From Coemansia sp. RSA 922 (Eukaryota > Kickxellomycota > Kickxellomycetes > Kickxellales > Kickxellaceae), in contig JANBQS010000659.1 in the NCBI GenBank assembly GCA_027577415.1, forward strand, positions 1 to 13,912: DNA of 13,912 bases, in the 5' to 3' direction. Made by a program: the position numbers and the translations under genes. Below, piece by piece: positions 1-5,657 of the stretch. The notes beneath the pieces are model-generated. The model was not told where the DNA came from. It worked only from the letters and a program-made list of their open reading frames with translations, and ran no database searches. Within the stretch, counting starts at the first letter, position 1. Each line of letters opens with the position of its first letter.

Positions 1-147
1 GCCTATTTGTATCGCGAGCTGTTTGAGCAGCACTTCCCACAAAAGGCTTGCCTCAAGTCTGTCGTAAGGTGGGTGCCACGTACTGACTGGGGTTGCAGCG
101 CTGACCCCAGCGGCCGTGCACAAAAGATCCATGACAAGGCATATTGA
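1..147 (+). CDS. ASN1: Asparagine synthetase (glutamine-hydrolysing), C-terminal end, partial
   Basis: This is the last 48 codons of a gene entering from the left edge, read in frame from base 1 and ending at TGA 145-147. The residues include RWVPRTDWGCSADPSGRA, which I recognise as the conserved tail of fungal class-II asparagine synthetase, preceded by the YLYRELFEQHFP helix. The enzyme makes asparagine from aspartate, ATP and glutamine-derived ammonia in the cytosol. The N-terminal glutaminase domain and the ATP-binding site lie outside the window. The stop codon is only 73 bp from the stop of the opposing 163-aa gene, so the two transcripts probably overlap at their 3' ends. Fungi often have ASN1/ASN2 paralogues and this tail does not say which one it is. 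Identification is by recall of the family signature. Confidence 0.9.
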   Translation, partial: AYLYRELFEQHFPQKACLKSVVRWVPRTDWGCSADPSGRAQKIHDKAY

Positions 148-220
148 CCTTTTTTCTCCTCGCTTTAATAGAAAAAATGTCTCGTATTTGTCCAAAATAC
201 ACTCTAATCCAATGCCTATG

Positions 221-712
221 TCAGAGTTGAGTTTGTTGCAGTACGCTTGTCAGACGTCGAGCATGCATCCGTCTGAACTCTTCATGATCTGTGCGTAACC
301 GCTCCTCGAATTTATCGTTACGTCTGTTCATTTCTTCAACATACTTGCTTTTTTTCTCATCAGCTGGGTTCTTGCTCGTCTCGATAGTATGCAATGTCTC
401 ACCAGCCAAGGCTGTGGTTTCCTTTATGCTCTGCGTGGTTGCCGACTGGTTATCGAGGCAGTTGCGTATTGCCTCCTTGCTGTCAATCAACAGGTCCTTG
501 TTGACGCTTACCGCCGCTTGTGTTTTCTGCAACAAGCTGAGCATAGTCGAGAGCTGAGCCTCGGTGGAGTACTGACATCCATCAATGACGCTAACTAATT
601 CGCTAGCTGCTGTCTGAGCGCAGCCTCGGATATCGGCAGTCAGCATTTGCAAACTAGCATTGGCCGCGTCAATAAACCCCTCAGCCGCCTTATCACTCCT
701 TTTGGTGGCCAT
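221..712 (-). CDS. Small coiled-coil protein, unknown function (163 aa)
   Basis: An intact ATG-to-TGA frame of 163 codons; the ATG (710-712) has A at -3 on its strand (TTTTAATGG). I do not recognise the product. It is strongly helical and low in proline and aromatic residues. An Ala/Ser/Thr-rich N-terminal half (about residues 1-85) contains heptad-like stretches around TEAQLSTMLSLLQKTQ. A highly charged C-terminal helix (about 118-155) is rich in E, K and R, with EEMNRRNDKFEERLR as its core. There is no signal peptide or membrane segment, so it is probably cytosolic or a subunit of a larger complex. Small helical scaffold subunits such as those of BLOC-1 have a similar look, but nothing specific supports that. 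It converges on asparagine synthetase and diverges from the 127-aa gene. The composition is protein-like rather than a chance frame. Confidence 0.7.
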   Translation of the reverse strand: MATKRSDKAAEGFIDAANASLQMLTADIRGCAQTAASELVSVIDGCQYSTEAQLSTMLSLLQKTQAAVSVNKDLLIDSKEAIRNCLDNQSATTQSIKETTALAGETLHTIETSKNPADEKKSKYVEEMNRRNDKFEERLRTDHEEFRRMHARRLTSVLQQTQL

Positions 713-872
713 TAAAACAATTGATATTGTGAAAAATCCAAAAAGCTGAGAAAAAAAATCTAATTAATACATGTTTGGGAGCAAATCAATCAATATGATT
801 ATAGCCTCGCTTGACGAATTGACTCAACTATGGCAGAGCAAATTGTCACAGCGAATTTTCTTTTGTCAAGTT

Positions 873-1241
873 CTTTGATGCTGCTTTGATAGCCAAGGGT
901 GTTCTCGGGAAAAGATCGTAGGCCCCGGCCGGTGACAACATACAATTACCAATCCCGAGTAATGGTGAAAAAAAATGTCCAAAGAAACATTCAAAGGCTT
1001 TGAATGGCGTTCAAAGGATACTCTGGAAACTTTTAAAAGCCGGCAAAGAATCTATTCTTGTCTTTCTCTCTTTTGAGTATTTTTTAATCGATCCGGAAGC
1101 ACCAGGTGAAATCGGGATTGACTAAACTATTAGCTGGGCTGCGGAATGGTCGCCTTATTGCTATCAAAAAGATTTGCTCATAGTCTATTCCGGGTTTACC
1201 CATTCTGTCTTTCAAAGTTTCTTTTCAACTGAACTTCAAAG
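873..1241. promoter_or_regulatory. Cluster of seven WTCAAAG heptamers
   Basis: TTCAAAG or ATCAAAG, or its complement, occurs at 873-879 (-), 884-890 (-), 990-996 (+), 998-1004 (-), 1010-1016 (+), 1211-1217 (+) and 1235-1241 (+). At even base composition one is expected about every 4 kb counting both strands, so seven in 370 bp is far beyond chance. WWCAAAG is the core bound by HMG-box factors of the TCF/SOX type, and fungal HMG-box regulators use related cores. That such a protein acts here is inference. Confidence 0.45.
989..1005. repeat. 17-bp perfect inverted repeat ATTCAAAG-G-CTTTGAAT
   Basis: Two 8-bp arms flank a single G, and a third TTCAAAG half-site follows at 1010-1016. The geometry is that of a dimer-binding operator. 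It lies at the centre of the WTCAAAG cluster, about 280 bp from the left gene's ATG and 450 bp from the right gene's ATG. Confidence 0.6.
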
Positions 1242-1307
1242 AAAATTGCGTCAACGAGTGACGAAAGACTATGCTGCAACCAGGGTGCTTCTCCCGATGG
1301 TGGGGGA

Positions 1308-1331
1308 TTTTTTTAGCTCTTGCTAAAAAAA
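1308..1331. repeat. Perfect inverted repeat, 10-bp arms, 4-nt loop
   Basis: TTTTTTTAGC at 1308-1317 is the exact reverse complement of GCTAAAAAAA at 1322-1331, separated by TCTT. It sits 17 bp upstream of the TATA box of the 127-aa gene. It could be a factor-binding palindrome or a nucleosome-excluding T/A element. The arms are largely homopolymer, so part of the symmetry is cheap. Confidence 0.5.
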
Positions 1332-1347
1332 GTGCCCAAGGAAAAGC

Positions 1348-1355
1348 TATAAAAG
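1348..1355 (+). promoter_or_regulatory. TATA box (TATAAAAG)
   Basis: A consensus TATAAAAG lies 97 bp upstream of the ATG at 1453, a normal distance for a fungal core promoter with a leader of about 60-70 nt. It supports the 127-aa frame being a real, separately transcribed gene. Confidence 0.7.
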
Positions 1356-1452
1356 CCCTGCAATCCCCAGGAGTTTTAGTGTTGGTTTATTCGTCAACAT
1401 CTCAAGTATTCAAATCTACCAACAGTACAGATTCTTCTTACACGCTCTAAAT

Positions 1453-1836
1453 ATGTCCGCTAGTACTCCAATCGTATACCTTGAATCTCTGTCTCAGCTC
1501 AAGGATTTTATAAATTCCAACGGAAAGTGTCTTATTCTCGAATCTTACGAAACTAGCTATCTGAAGATGTTCGAGATAGTTGTTAACAGCCCGAGCAAAT
1601 ATGATCTTTTACCGATTAACCTACCAATTGGCATTTGTAATTGGAGTGCAGCTAACGGAAATCCAAGTCTACAGGGCTGTGATTTGGAGGCGATAACCCC
1701 TATATTATATGAGAACAATAGCCCGGTCAGTACTCCTGCCAATATCCGAATTATTTTGGATATTATTGCAAAGATAATACAGTATCCTATTCCTGAGCTT
1801 CCTCTGTCAGTGTTGCAACGTCTGCCAAAGTATTAG
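1453..1836 (+). CDS. Orphan 127-aa protein, possible thioredoxin-like fold lacking CxxC
   Basis: An intact ATG-to-TAG frame with a canonical TATA box 97 bp upstream, a Kozak-compatible AATATGTCC start and two overlapping AATAAA signals 49 bp past the stop. The product is not confidently recognised. The order of its segments resembles a thioredoxin domain: IVYLESLSQLKDFI (strand and helix, about residues 7-20), GKCLILESYET (central strand, 24-34) where the active-site Cys-x-x-Cys would normally follow, then ITPILYENNSPV (about 79-90) matching the cis-Pro plus hairpin 'PT-hhhY-x-x-G', and a final helix NIRIILDIIAKII (96-108). No CxxC is present, so if the fold is right it is redox-inactive. No signal peptide or membrane helix is evident. 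The fold call is inference from pattern; an unrelated small protein is possible. Confidence 0.7.
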   Translation: MSASTPIVYLESLSQLKDFINSNGKCLILESYETSYLKMFEIVVNSPSKYDLLPINLPIGICNWSAANGNPSLQGCDLEAITPILYENNSPVSTPANIRIILDIIAKIIQYPIPELPLSVLQRLPKY

Positions 1837-1884
1837 TTACGTCTCTTTAGTTAGTAATAATACTAGTTTCAATCAGTAGTCAAC

Positions 1885-1894
1885 AATAAATAAA
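1885..1894 (+). terminator. Tandem AATAAA polyadenylation signals
   Basis: Two overlapping AATAAA hexamers (1885-1890 and 1889-1894) lie 49-58 bp after the 127-aa stop codon, the usual place for a fungal poly(A) positioning element. The end of the A1 fragment on the other strand begins only 20 bp beyond. Confidence 0.55.
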
Positions 1895-1913
1895 CAGTTT
1901 AATTACACCACTT

Positions 1914-2288
1914 TTAGTTCCCTTTACCATTCCACAGGTTAAACAATAAGCGACGAAGACAAGGCACATAGGGCTTAAAAAGGTCCGAGGAGATATCCTT
2001 CTCCATCGCCTCCATAAACAACTCGCGTTGGGAAGACGGAGCAGCAGCATAGTCGAAATTGGGACACGCCAGCGCCAACAACAGCATGCTGGTAACCAGT
2101 TCTGCTAAGCTGTGGTCACGAATTTCTTTAAGGTGCCAGAAACGGAATTGCTCGCCCATCGGTGCGTAGTTTGGGCGAATGTGTTTGAGAAGGGTGCCCA
2201 AGATGACACCGTCGGGCATTGGTCCAAGGCTGGGCAACGCCGTATGTAGACCTGACAGAAACAGAAGCGACTTTATCAAGAGCTCCGA
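1914..2288 (-). pseudogene. A1: C-terminal fragment of an A-type F-box/LRR-like gene
   Basis: About 123 codons in one open frame match the last ~120 residues of gene A (8778-10511). Shared signatures include NYAPMG, LLLALACPNFDYA, SSQRELFME, EKDISSDLFKPY and LRRLLFN, and the frame ends at the equivalent stop (TAA 1914-1916). Toward the N-terminus an in-frame TAA at 2289-2291 closes the frame. The first ATG-like position is only a TTG, and the F-box and LRR parts are missing. It lies downstream of gene B on the same strand. There is no internal stop or frameshift, unlike A2 and B', so it is either a recent truncation or a sequence still used, for example as an alternative last exon. Pseudogene is the simpler reading. 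Confidence 0.8.
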
Positions 2289-2333
2289 TTAACAATCTCT
2301 GGCGGTCTTCAAACCCAAATCAGTGCTGTTTTC

Positions 2334-2350
2334 TTTTTTTTTTTTTTTTT
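2334..2350. repeat. 17-nt T run (A run on the transcribed minus strand)
   Basis: Seventeen uninterrupted T follow a short T-rich lead-in; a further TTTT comes after one C at 2351. On the strand of gene B this is an A17 tract starting 81 nt after its stop codon. It falls roughly where the 3'-flank similarity between gene B and fragment B' stops. It could be a retroposition poly(A) relic or simple slippage. Confidence 0.6.
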
Positions 2351-2370
2351 CTTTTCAAGACTGCTAGTAC

Positions 2371-2385
2371 ACATGTTGACATATT
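2371..2385 (-). repeat. 3'-flank block shared with fragment B' (other copy 8329-8343)
   Basis: The 15-mer ACATGTTGACATATT occurs here and again at 8329-8343, each time a few tens of bases after the stop codon of a B-type gene, and CGTA follows shortly in both. The duplication that produced B' therefore included 3' untranslated sequence as well as coding sequence. Confidence 0.7.
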
Positions 2386-2431
2386 CGTAGATCAAAGTGA
2401 CGCAAATAAAGGTAGTCATGCTCTCTAGCTA

Positions 2432-4348
2432 CTACAATATCAAGCGTCTCAGACGTGGCGCATCTTGACTGAATTCGGGCTCGGCGATTTTGTCCTGCAT
2501 CACCTTCATGAATGGCTCATGACATCTATAGTCAAAACCCGCATAGTCAAAGTTGGGGCAAGCAAGCGCCAGTAACAACACACAGGTCGCTATTTCTTTG
2601 TACTCGTGCTCGGGCCTATCGTAAAAATGCCAGCAACGGAACCTCTTGCCCATCGGCGCATAGTTGGAGCGGACATATTCAGGAAGTTCAGCAATGGACA
2701 AACCCTGAGGAAGTTTGCCTAGGACTGGGGCCCTAGTTGTAAGATCCAATAGAAGCGGGAGCGACTCGACCAATGTAATGGCCTGCCAAATCGACAAGGG
2801 CATATAGGGTAAAGACAAGATCTGAATACAGCCATGGTTCTTGAACATTGAGAGTTCAAGAATACAGTCCTCGGGATACTGGTCTGATTCAACTATATGT
2901 CGCACTGATGCGCTGGGCGCGATACTCAAAACAAACTGCATATACTCGGCACCTGAGGAAAACACGTTTGGCATGTCAAGTGGAGGAATGTCAAGTTTGA
3001 CGCATTTGAGGTTCGGATGACTGGTAGGAGTGAATACTCTGTACTTCTTGAGCATCGAAATGGTCTCTGCAGTTAGCTCCGCTGCCAGATACTCCAATGT
3101 AGCGGCGTTGCCCCGGAAAAGTATATCGTCGCTAAAAGGAGAAAAAGGTGACACAGTCAGGCGCAGAAGTCGGGGAAACGGCACAATGTCTTTAAAGGCG
3201 GCCCTTTTCAATGGTCTTTGATCAGAGAATGAGCTCACTTTCAACGTGTGCAGGCAGGGGTATTCCAAATAGCTTCCGCTGGCAGGATCCCTAACGAGGC
3301 CAGTCAGGTCTTTATCAAACACATCAAGAACAAGAGATTGTAGGGTCCGCGCATTACGAGCTACCAGTGACACCAGGTCAATAAATACAACGGACGCAGA
3401 GTAGTTGATATGAACTAGGTCTCGGATTGGTTCTAGATCCAAACACTGGAGAGCACAGCTACTAACACGCGTGATCACAGTGTGCCTCTCGACGATCCCA
3501 AAGAGATGCTGAATTAGATCATGGATAGGCTCATCACTGCGCCAAAACAGACCCACTTCATCTTCGTAGTAGTCCACATCGATTTCGCTGACTGCAGGCG
3601 CCATTTGCTTGATACGCTGGACAAACGCTGTTATGTTAGCAGAGGTATCAGGAGGGTAGATATAGCGGGTCTTTGGAGTGCAGACATGGGTGCCCGCTAA
3701 TGCCCAGTCAACTTCGTCCTCTGGCTCCCGGTCATTGTCGAACGCTGAATCCCAGTCGTTGCGGGCCTCTACCTCCCAGCCATCATTGGCGAATGCTGGA
3801 TCCCAGTTATTGCCGCCCTCTAATGCCCAGTCGACGGCATGCACTGGCTCCGGGTCGTTTTCAAGTACTGGCGCCGGGTCGTTGTTGAGCACTGGTTCCT
3901 GGTCATAGTAACCATCTTCGTTACTGGTAAGTTTAAAACAAAGCTTGCGAACCAGAGAAAAAGAGCAGCCATTACAGGGCGCATCAAACAGCAGCTGTAG
4001 TGCCTTTCCAGTGTATACAGCTTTTATGTCCAACTTGACCTGAAGCTCCTTGGCCAAAAGATGCGTCAAGCAGCCAAGCTTTTTGAAGCGTGTCGGCCAC
4101 GAATAAAGCAAGGCTTCGGCTCTGTCTCGATCGTTCTCCAAGGTTAGCTCGTACACTCTGGAGAAGCGTTCGCGTACAAAGGCGCGGAAGTTGTGGCATA
4201 CCCAGAGCAGCGGCGTCAGAAGTTCGCGGTGTTCGCCAGGGCCAATATAGGAGCCATCAAACCACAAGCGACTGCAGCCCTCAACATGATCGACTATCAG
4301 CTTGACAGCGTGGTTCGGAAGGAGCTGAAACGCCGACAGGTTATCCAT
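2432..4348 (-). CDS. Gene B: F-box/LRR-like protein with acidic repeat insert (638 aa)
   Basis: An intact intronless frame from ATG 4346-4348 to TAG 2432-2434. Residues 3-60 look like a divergent F-box: FQLLPNHAVKLIVDHV, then LLTPLLWVCHNFRAFV. The remainder has irregular leucine-rich spacing (LQSLVLDV, LHTLKVSSF, RLLRLTVS, ATLEYLAAEL) and ends with the family's C-terminal block NYAPMGKRFRCWH, LLLALACPNFDYA and APRLRRLIL. F-box proteins usually recruit substrates to SCF ubiquitin ligases through Skp1; that role is inferred, and the F-box match is weak. It is a clear paralogue of gene A, sharing YTGKAL/YSGEAL, APxxGCxFxLxRK, FVxRIKQMxP and LFRGNAATLE. Unlike A it carries an acidic, tryptophan-punctuated insert of about 75 residues (143-222). 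Two CCAAT boxes and a 31-nt pyrimidine tract precede it on its own strand. Confidence 0.85.
   Translation of the reverse strand: MDNLSAFQLLPNHAVKLIVDHVEGCSRLWFDGSYIGPGEHRELLTPLLWVCHNFRAFVRERFSRVYELTLENDRDRAEALLYSWPTRFKKLGCLTHLLAKELQVKLDIKAVYTGKALQLLFDAPCNGCSFSLVRKLCFKLTSNEDGYYDQEPVLNNDPAPVLENDPEPVHAVDWALEGGNNWDPAFANDGWEVEARNDWDSAFDNDREPEDEVDWALAGTHVCTPKTRYIYPPDTSANITAFVQRIKQMAPAVSEIDVDYYEDEVGLFWRSDEPIHDLIQHLFGIVERHTVITRVSSCALQCLDLEPIRDLVHINYSASVVFIDLVSLVARNARTLQSLVLDVFDKDLTGLVRDPASGSYLEYPCLHTLKVSSFSDQRPLKRAAFKDIVPFPRLLRLTVSPFSPFSDDILFRGNAATLEYLAAELTAETISMLKKYRVFTPTSHPNLKCVKLDIPPLDMPNVFSSGAEYMQFVLSIAPSASVRHIVESDQYPEDCILELSMFKNHGCIQILSLPYMPLSIWQAITLVESLPLLLDLTTRAPVLGKLPQGLSIAELPEYVRSNYAPMGKRFRCWHFYDRPEHEYKEIATCVLLLALACPNFDYAGFDYRCHEPFMKVMQDKIAEPEFSQDAPRLRRLIL
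3683..3922 (-). repeat. Acidic repeat insert within gene B (residues ~143-222)
   Basis: This coding stretch has no counterpart in gene A, where the flanking conserved blocks (GCAFPLARK and FVERIKQM) are separated by only ~35 residues. It consists of degenerate units rich in Asp, Glu, Pro, Asn and Trp. VDWALEG and VDWALAG, NNWDPAFAND and NDWDSAFDND, and NDPAP, NDPEP and NDREP recur. At DNA level TAATGCCCAGTC recurs at about 3698 and 3822, and a related ATCCCAGTxxTTG block recurs between them. Expansion by local duplication is likely. Confidence 0.75.
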
Positions 4349-4414
4349 TGACGTTGATTGTTTTTAGGAGCAGAGAAATAGATGAATTAAATAGCCTAAA
4401 TAAATCGTGAAAGT

Positions 4415-4507
4415 AAAGAGAGAAAGAGGGAAGAGAGAAGAGGGGTTGGGCGACAAAGTCGAATTGCTATGTAAATCCTAAACGACGCAAAGTATTGGGC
4501 TAATTGG
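4415..4507 (-). promoter_or_regulatory. Gene B promoter elements: pyrimidine tract and two CCAAT boxes
   Basis: On the minus strand a pure 31-nt pyrimidine tract (4415-4445) lies about 70-100 bp upstream of the ATG. Two CCAAT boxes follow further upstream at 4495-4499 and 4503-4507. CCAAT is the binding site of the HAP/NF-Y complex in fungi. No clear TATA box was seen. Confidence 0.5.
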
Positions 4508-4555
4508 ATCGCTTCAAAACCGCAGTATTTTTATTTTGTTGAATTTATTCAATAC

Positions 4556-4923
4556 TCAGTCTTTTTTTCTTTCGTCCCACCCATGAGACAACAGGCGACG
4601 CAAGCAAGGAGCATATTGTTTGAAGCAATTCGAACTGATATCCTTTTCCATCCGCCTCATAAACGATTTGCGCTAGGAGATGGGCGGGGCGACGTAGTCG
4701 AAATTAGGGCAAGCCAGAGCCAACAACAGAATGCATGTTGCTAATTCACTGTACTTGTAGTCCTAACCCCTGTCAAGATGCCAGCAGCGGAATCTCCAAC
4801 CATCGGCGCGTAGTTTGAGATAATGTGCTCAGGAAGCTCATTCAAAGTGATACCGTCGGGCATTGGTCCAAGGCTGGGCAACACCGTGTGTAGAGCTGAC
4901 AGGAACGGAGGAGACTTTATCTA
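4556..4923 (-). pseudogene. A2: broken C-terminal fragment of an A-type F-box/LRR-like gene
   Basis: Conceptual minus-strand reading gives LHTVLPSLGPMPDGI, then ELPEHIISNYAPM, FRCWHLDRG, LLLALACPNFDYV, MEKDISSN and APCLRRLLSHGW, co-linear with the end of gene A and with A1. It is plainly inactivated: a TAG at 4921-4923 at its N-terminal edge, a frameshift near 4796-4802 just after the NYAPM motif, a TAG at 4763-4765 and another TAG at 4673-4675. The frame then reaches TGA 4556-4558. Similarity ends at practically the same point of the parent protein as in A1, and both carry LGPMPDG where gene A has LGTMRNG, so A1 and A2 are closer to each other than to A. No function is expected. Confidence 0.85.
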
Positions 4924-5264
4924 GGCAATTATAAACAGAACCCGGCCGTAGCTTTGACAGAGTTCCATTTCTTCTCACTTTTATACGCTTAAATATGTCA
5001 AGAAAAGATGAAATATACTTCTTGCTGAGGAGTATCTCCAGCCGGCGCGCCTAGGGCGCTGCCTTGTCTTTAAATACTCCTCGGTTATTCCAACATTTGA
5101 CTAAAGCTTATTACTACAAGTCCACTGATGAGAACTCTTCCTCCGTAGAATCGGGGCTCGTTGCATGCACGGCGTGTTGGGGCGCTGTTCTGCCCAATAC
5201 CAACACTTATACTCGCCCTGCAAAATTCCCGCTGCAGAAAATCCACTCCTTGTTTCTGCCCTTT

Positions 5265-5273
5265 TATAATAAA
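5265..5273 (+). promoter_or_regulatory. Candidate TATA element (TATAATAAA)
   Basis: An A/T-rich TATA-like element lies 67 bp upstream of ATG 5332 and 98 bp upstream of ATG 5363. It suggests a plus-strand transcript whose coding capacity, if any, is very small. It could equally be a decayed promoter of a lost gene. Confidence 0.3.
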
Positions 5274-5362
5274 AAAGAGCGAGCATCATTGATCCAACAT
5301 GTAAATACAGCCACCTGTTGCGATCAACAAAATGTCTGTGTATATATTCCCGCCTGATATCG

Positions 5363-5587
5363 ATGCGGTTACTGATTCGGGTTCTTCTTGTCGGGACTTG
5401 CCATGCTTACCTTTTTATTAGGTTCTTGGCTCTATTGTTGTGCTGTGTTCTTTTGCGCTCTATAGCAGGTGCGAGGCTTGTTGCAGGAACTGTATATGGC
5501 TCAGATACTCCCATTGCTTGTTTGTTATCATGGTCCTCTCAAAGCGAATGCTGTCAAGGATTGATATCATTGGCTATGCTTAGGTAA
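5363..5587 (+). CDS. Doubtful 74-aa hydrophobic small ORF
   Basis: An ATG-to-TAG frame of 74 codons. The N-terminal ~40 residues are almost continuously hydrophobic with scattered Arg (MRLLIRVLLVG, then FLALLLCCVLL), like a signal peptide or single membrane anchor. A ~35-residue tail follows with three further cysteines. A TATA-like element lies 98 bp upstream, but an earlier ATG at 5332 in better context is in another frame. Nothing recognisable. Small secreted proteins of fungi can look like this, but so can chance frames in T-rich DNA. Listed only because it cannot be excluded. Confidence 0.15.
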   Translation: MRLLIRVLLVGTCHAYLFIRFLALLLCCVLLRSIAGARLVAGTVYGSDTPIACLLSWSSQSECCQGLISLAMLR

Positions 5588-5657
5588 CGGTGACCTGTTT
5601 GAACCGTCACATTATTTCTACATGCTCGCCAATTAAAACAAATATATTAACTATTAA

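Larger units (their letters stand above)
713..1452. other. Divergent intergenic promoter region between the 163-aa and 127-aa genes
   Basis: This 740-bp stretch holds no convincing coding frame. It separates two divergently transcribed small genes and must carry both promoters. Visible elements are a cluster of WTCAAAG heptamers between 873 and 1241, a perfect inverted repeat at 1308-1331, and a TATA box at 1348-1355 for the rightward gene. A GC-rich patch (around 921-932) and several A/T runs are also present. No TATA box of comparable quality was seen for the leftward gene. Confidence 0.7.
4924..5657. other. Intergenic region with unproven small frames
   Basis: This 734-bp stretch has no recognised gene. 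A plus-strand promoter-like stretch (TATA-type at 5265-5273) precedes ATG 5332 in an excellent context (AACAAAATGTC). That ATG opens only a 29-codon frame ending at TAG 5419-5421. An overlapping frame at 5363-5587 would give 74 aa with a very hydrophobic start (MRLLIRVLLVG) and six cysteines. Upstream, ATG 4995 in a leader resembling that of the 127-aa gene opens an 18-codon frame. On the minus strand AAAAAGGTAAGC (5406-5416) would be a good splice donor, but no gene model follows from it. Confidence 0.5.

Noticed and set aside
5042..5049. GC-rich palindrome CCGGCGCGCC
   Set aside because: Short restriction-site-like palindrome, single copy, no associated structure.
5064..5357. 97-aa plus-strand frame
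   Set aside because: Starts at TTG, has no recognisable motif, and runs through the TATA-like element at 5265, so it is probably non-coding.
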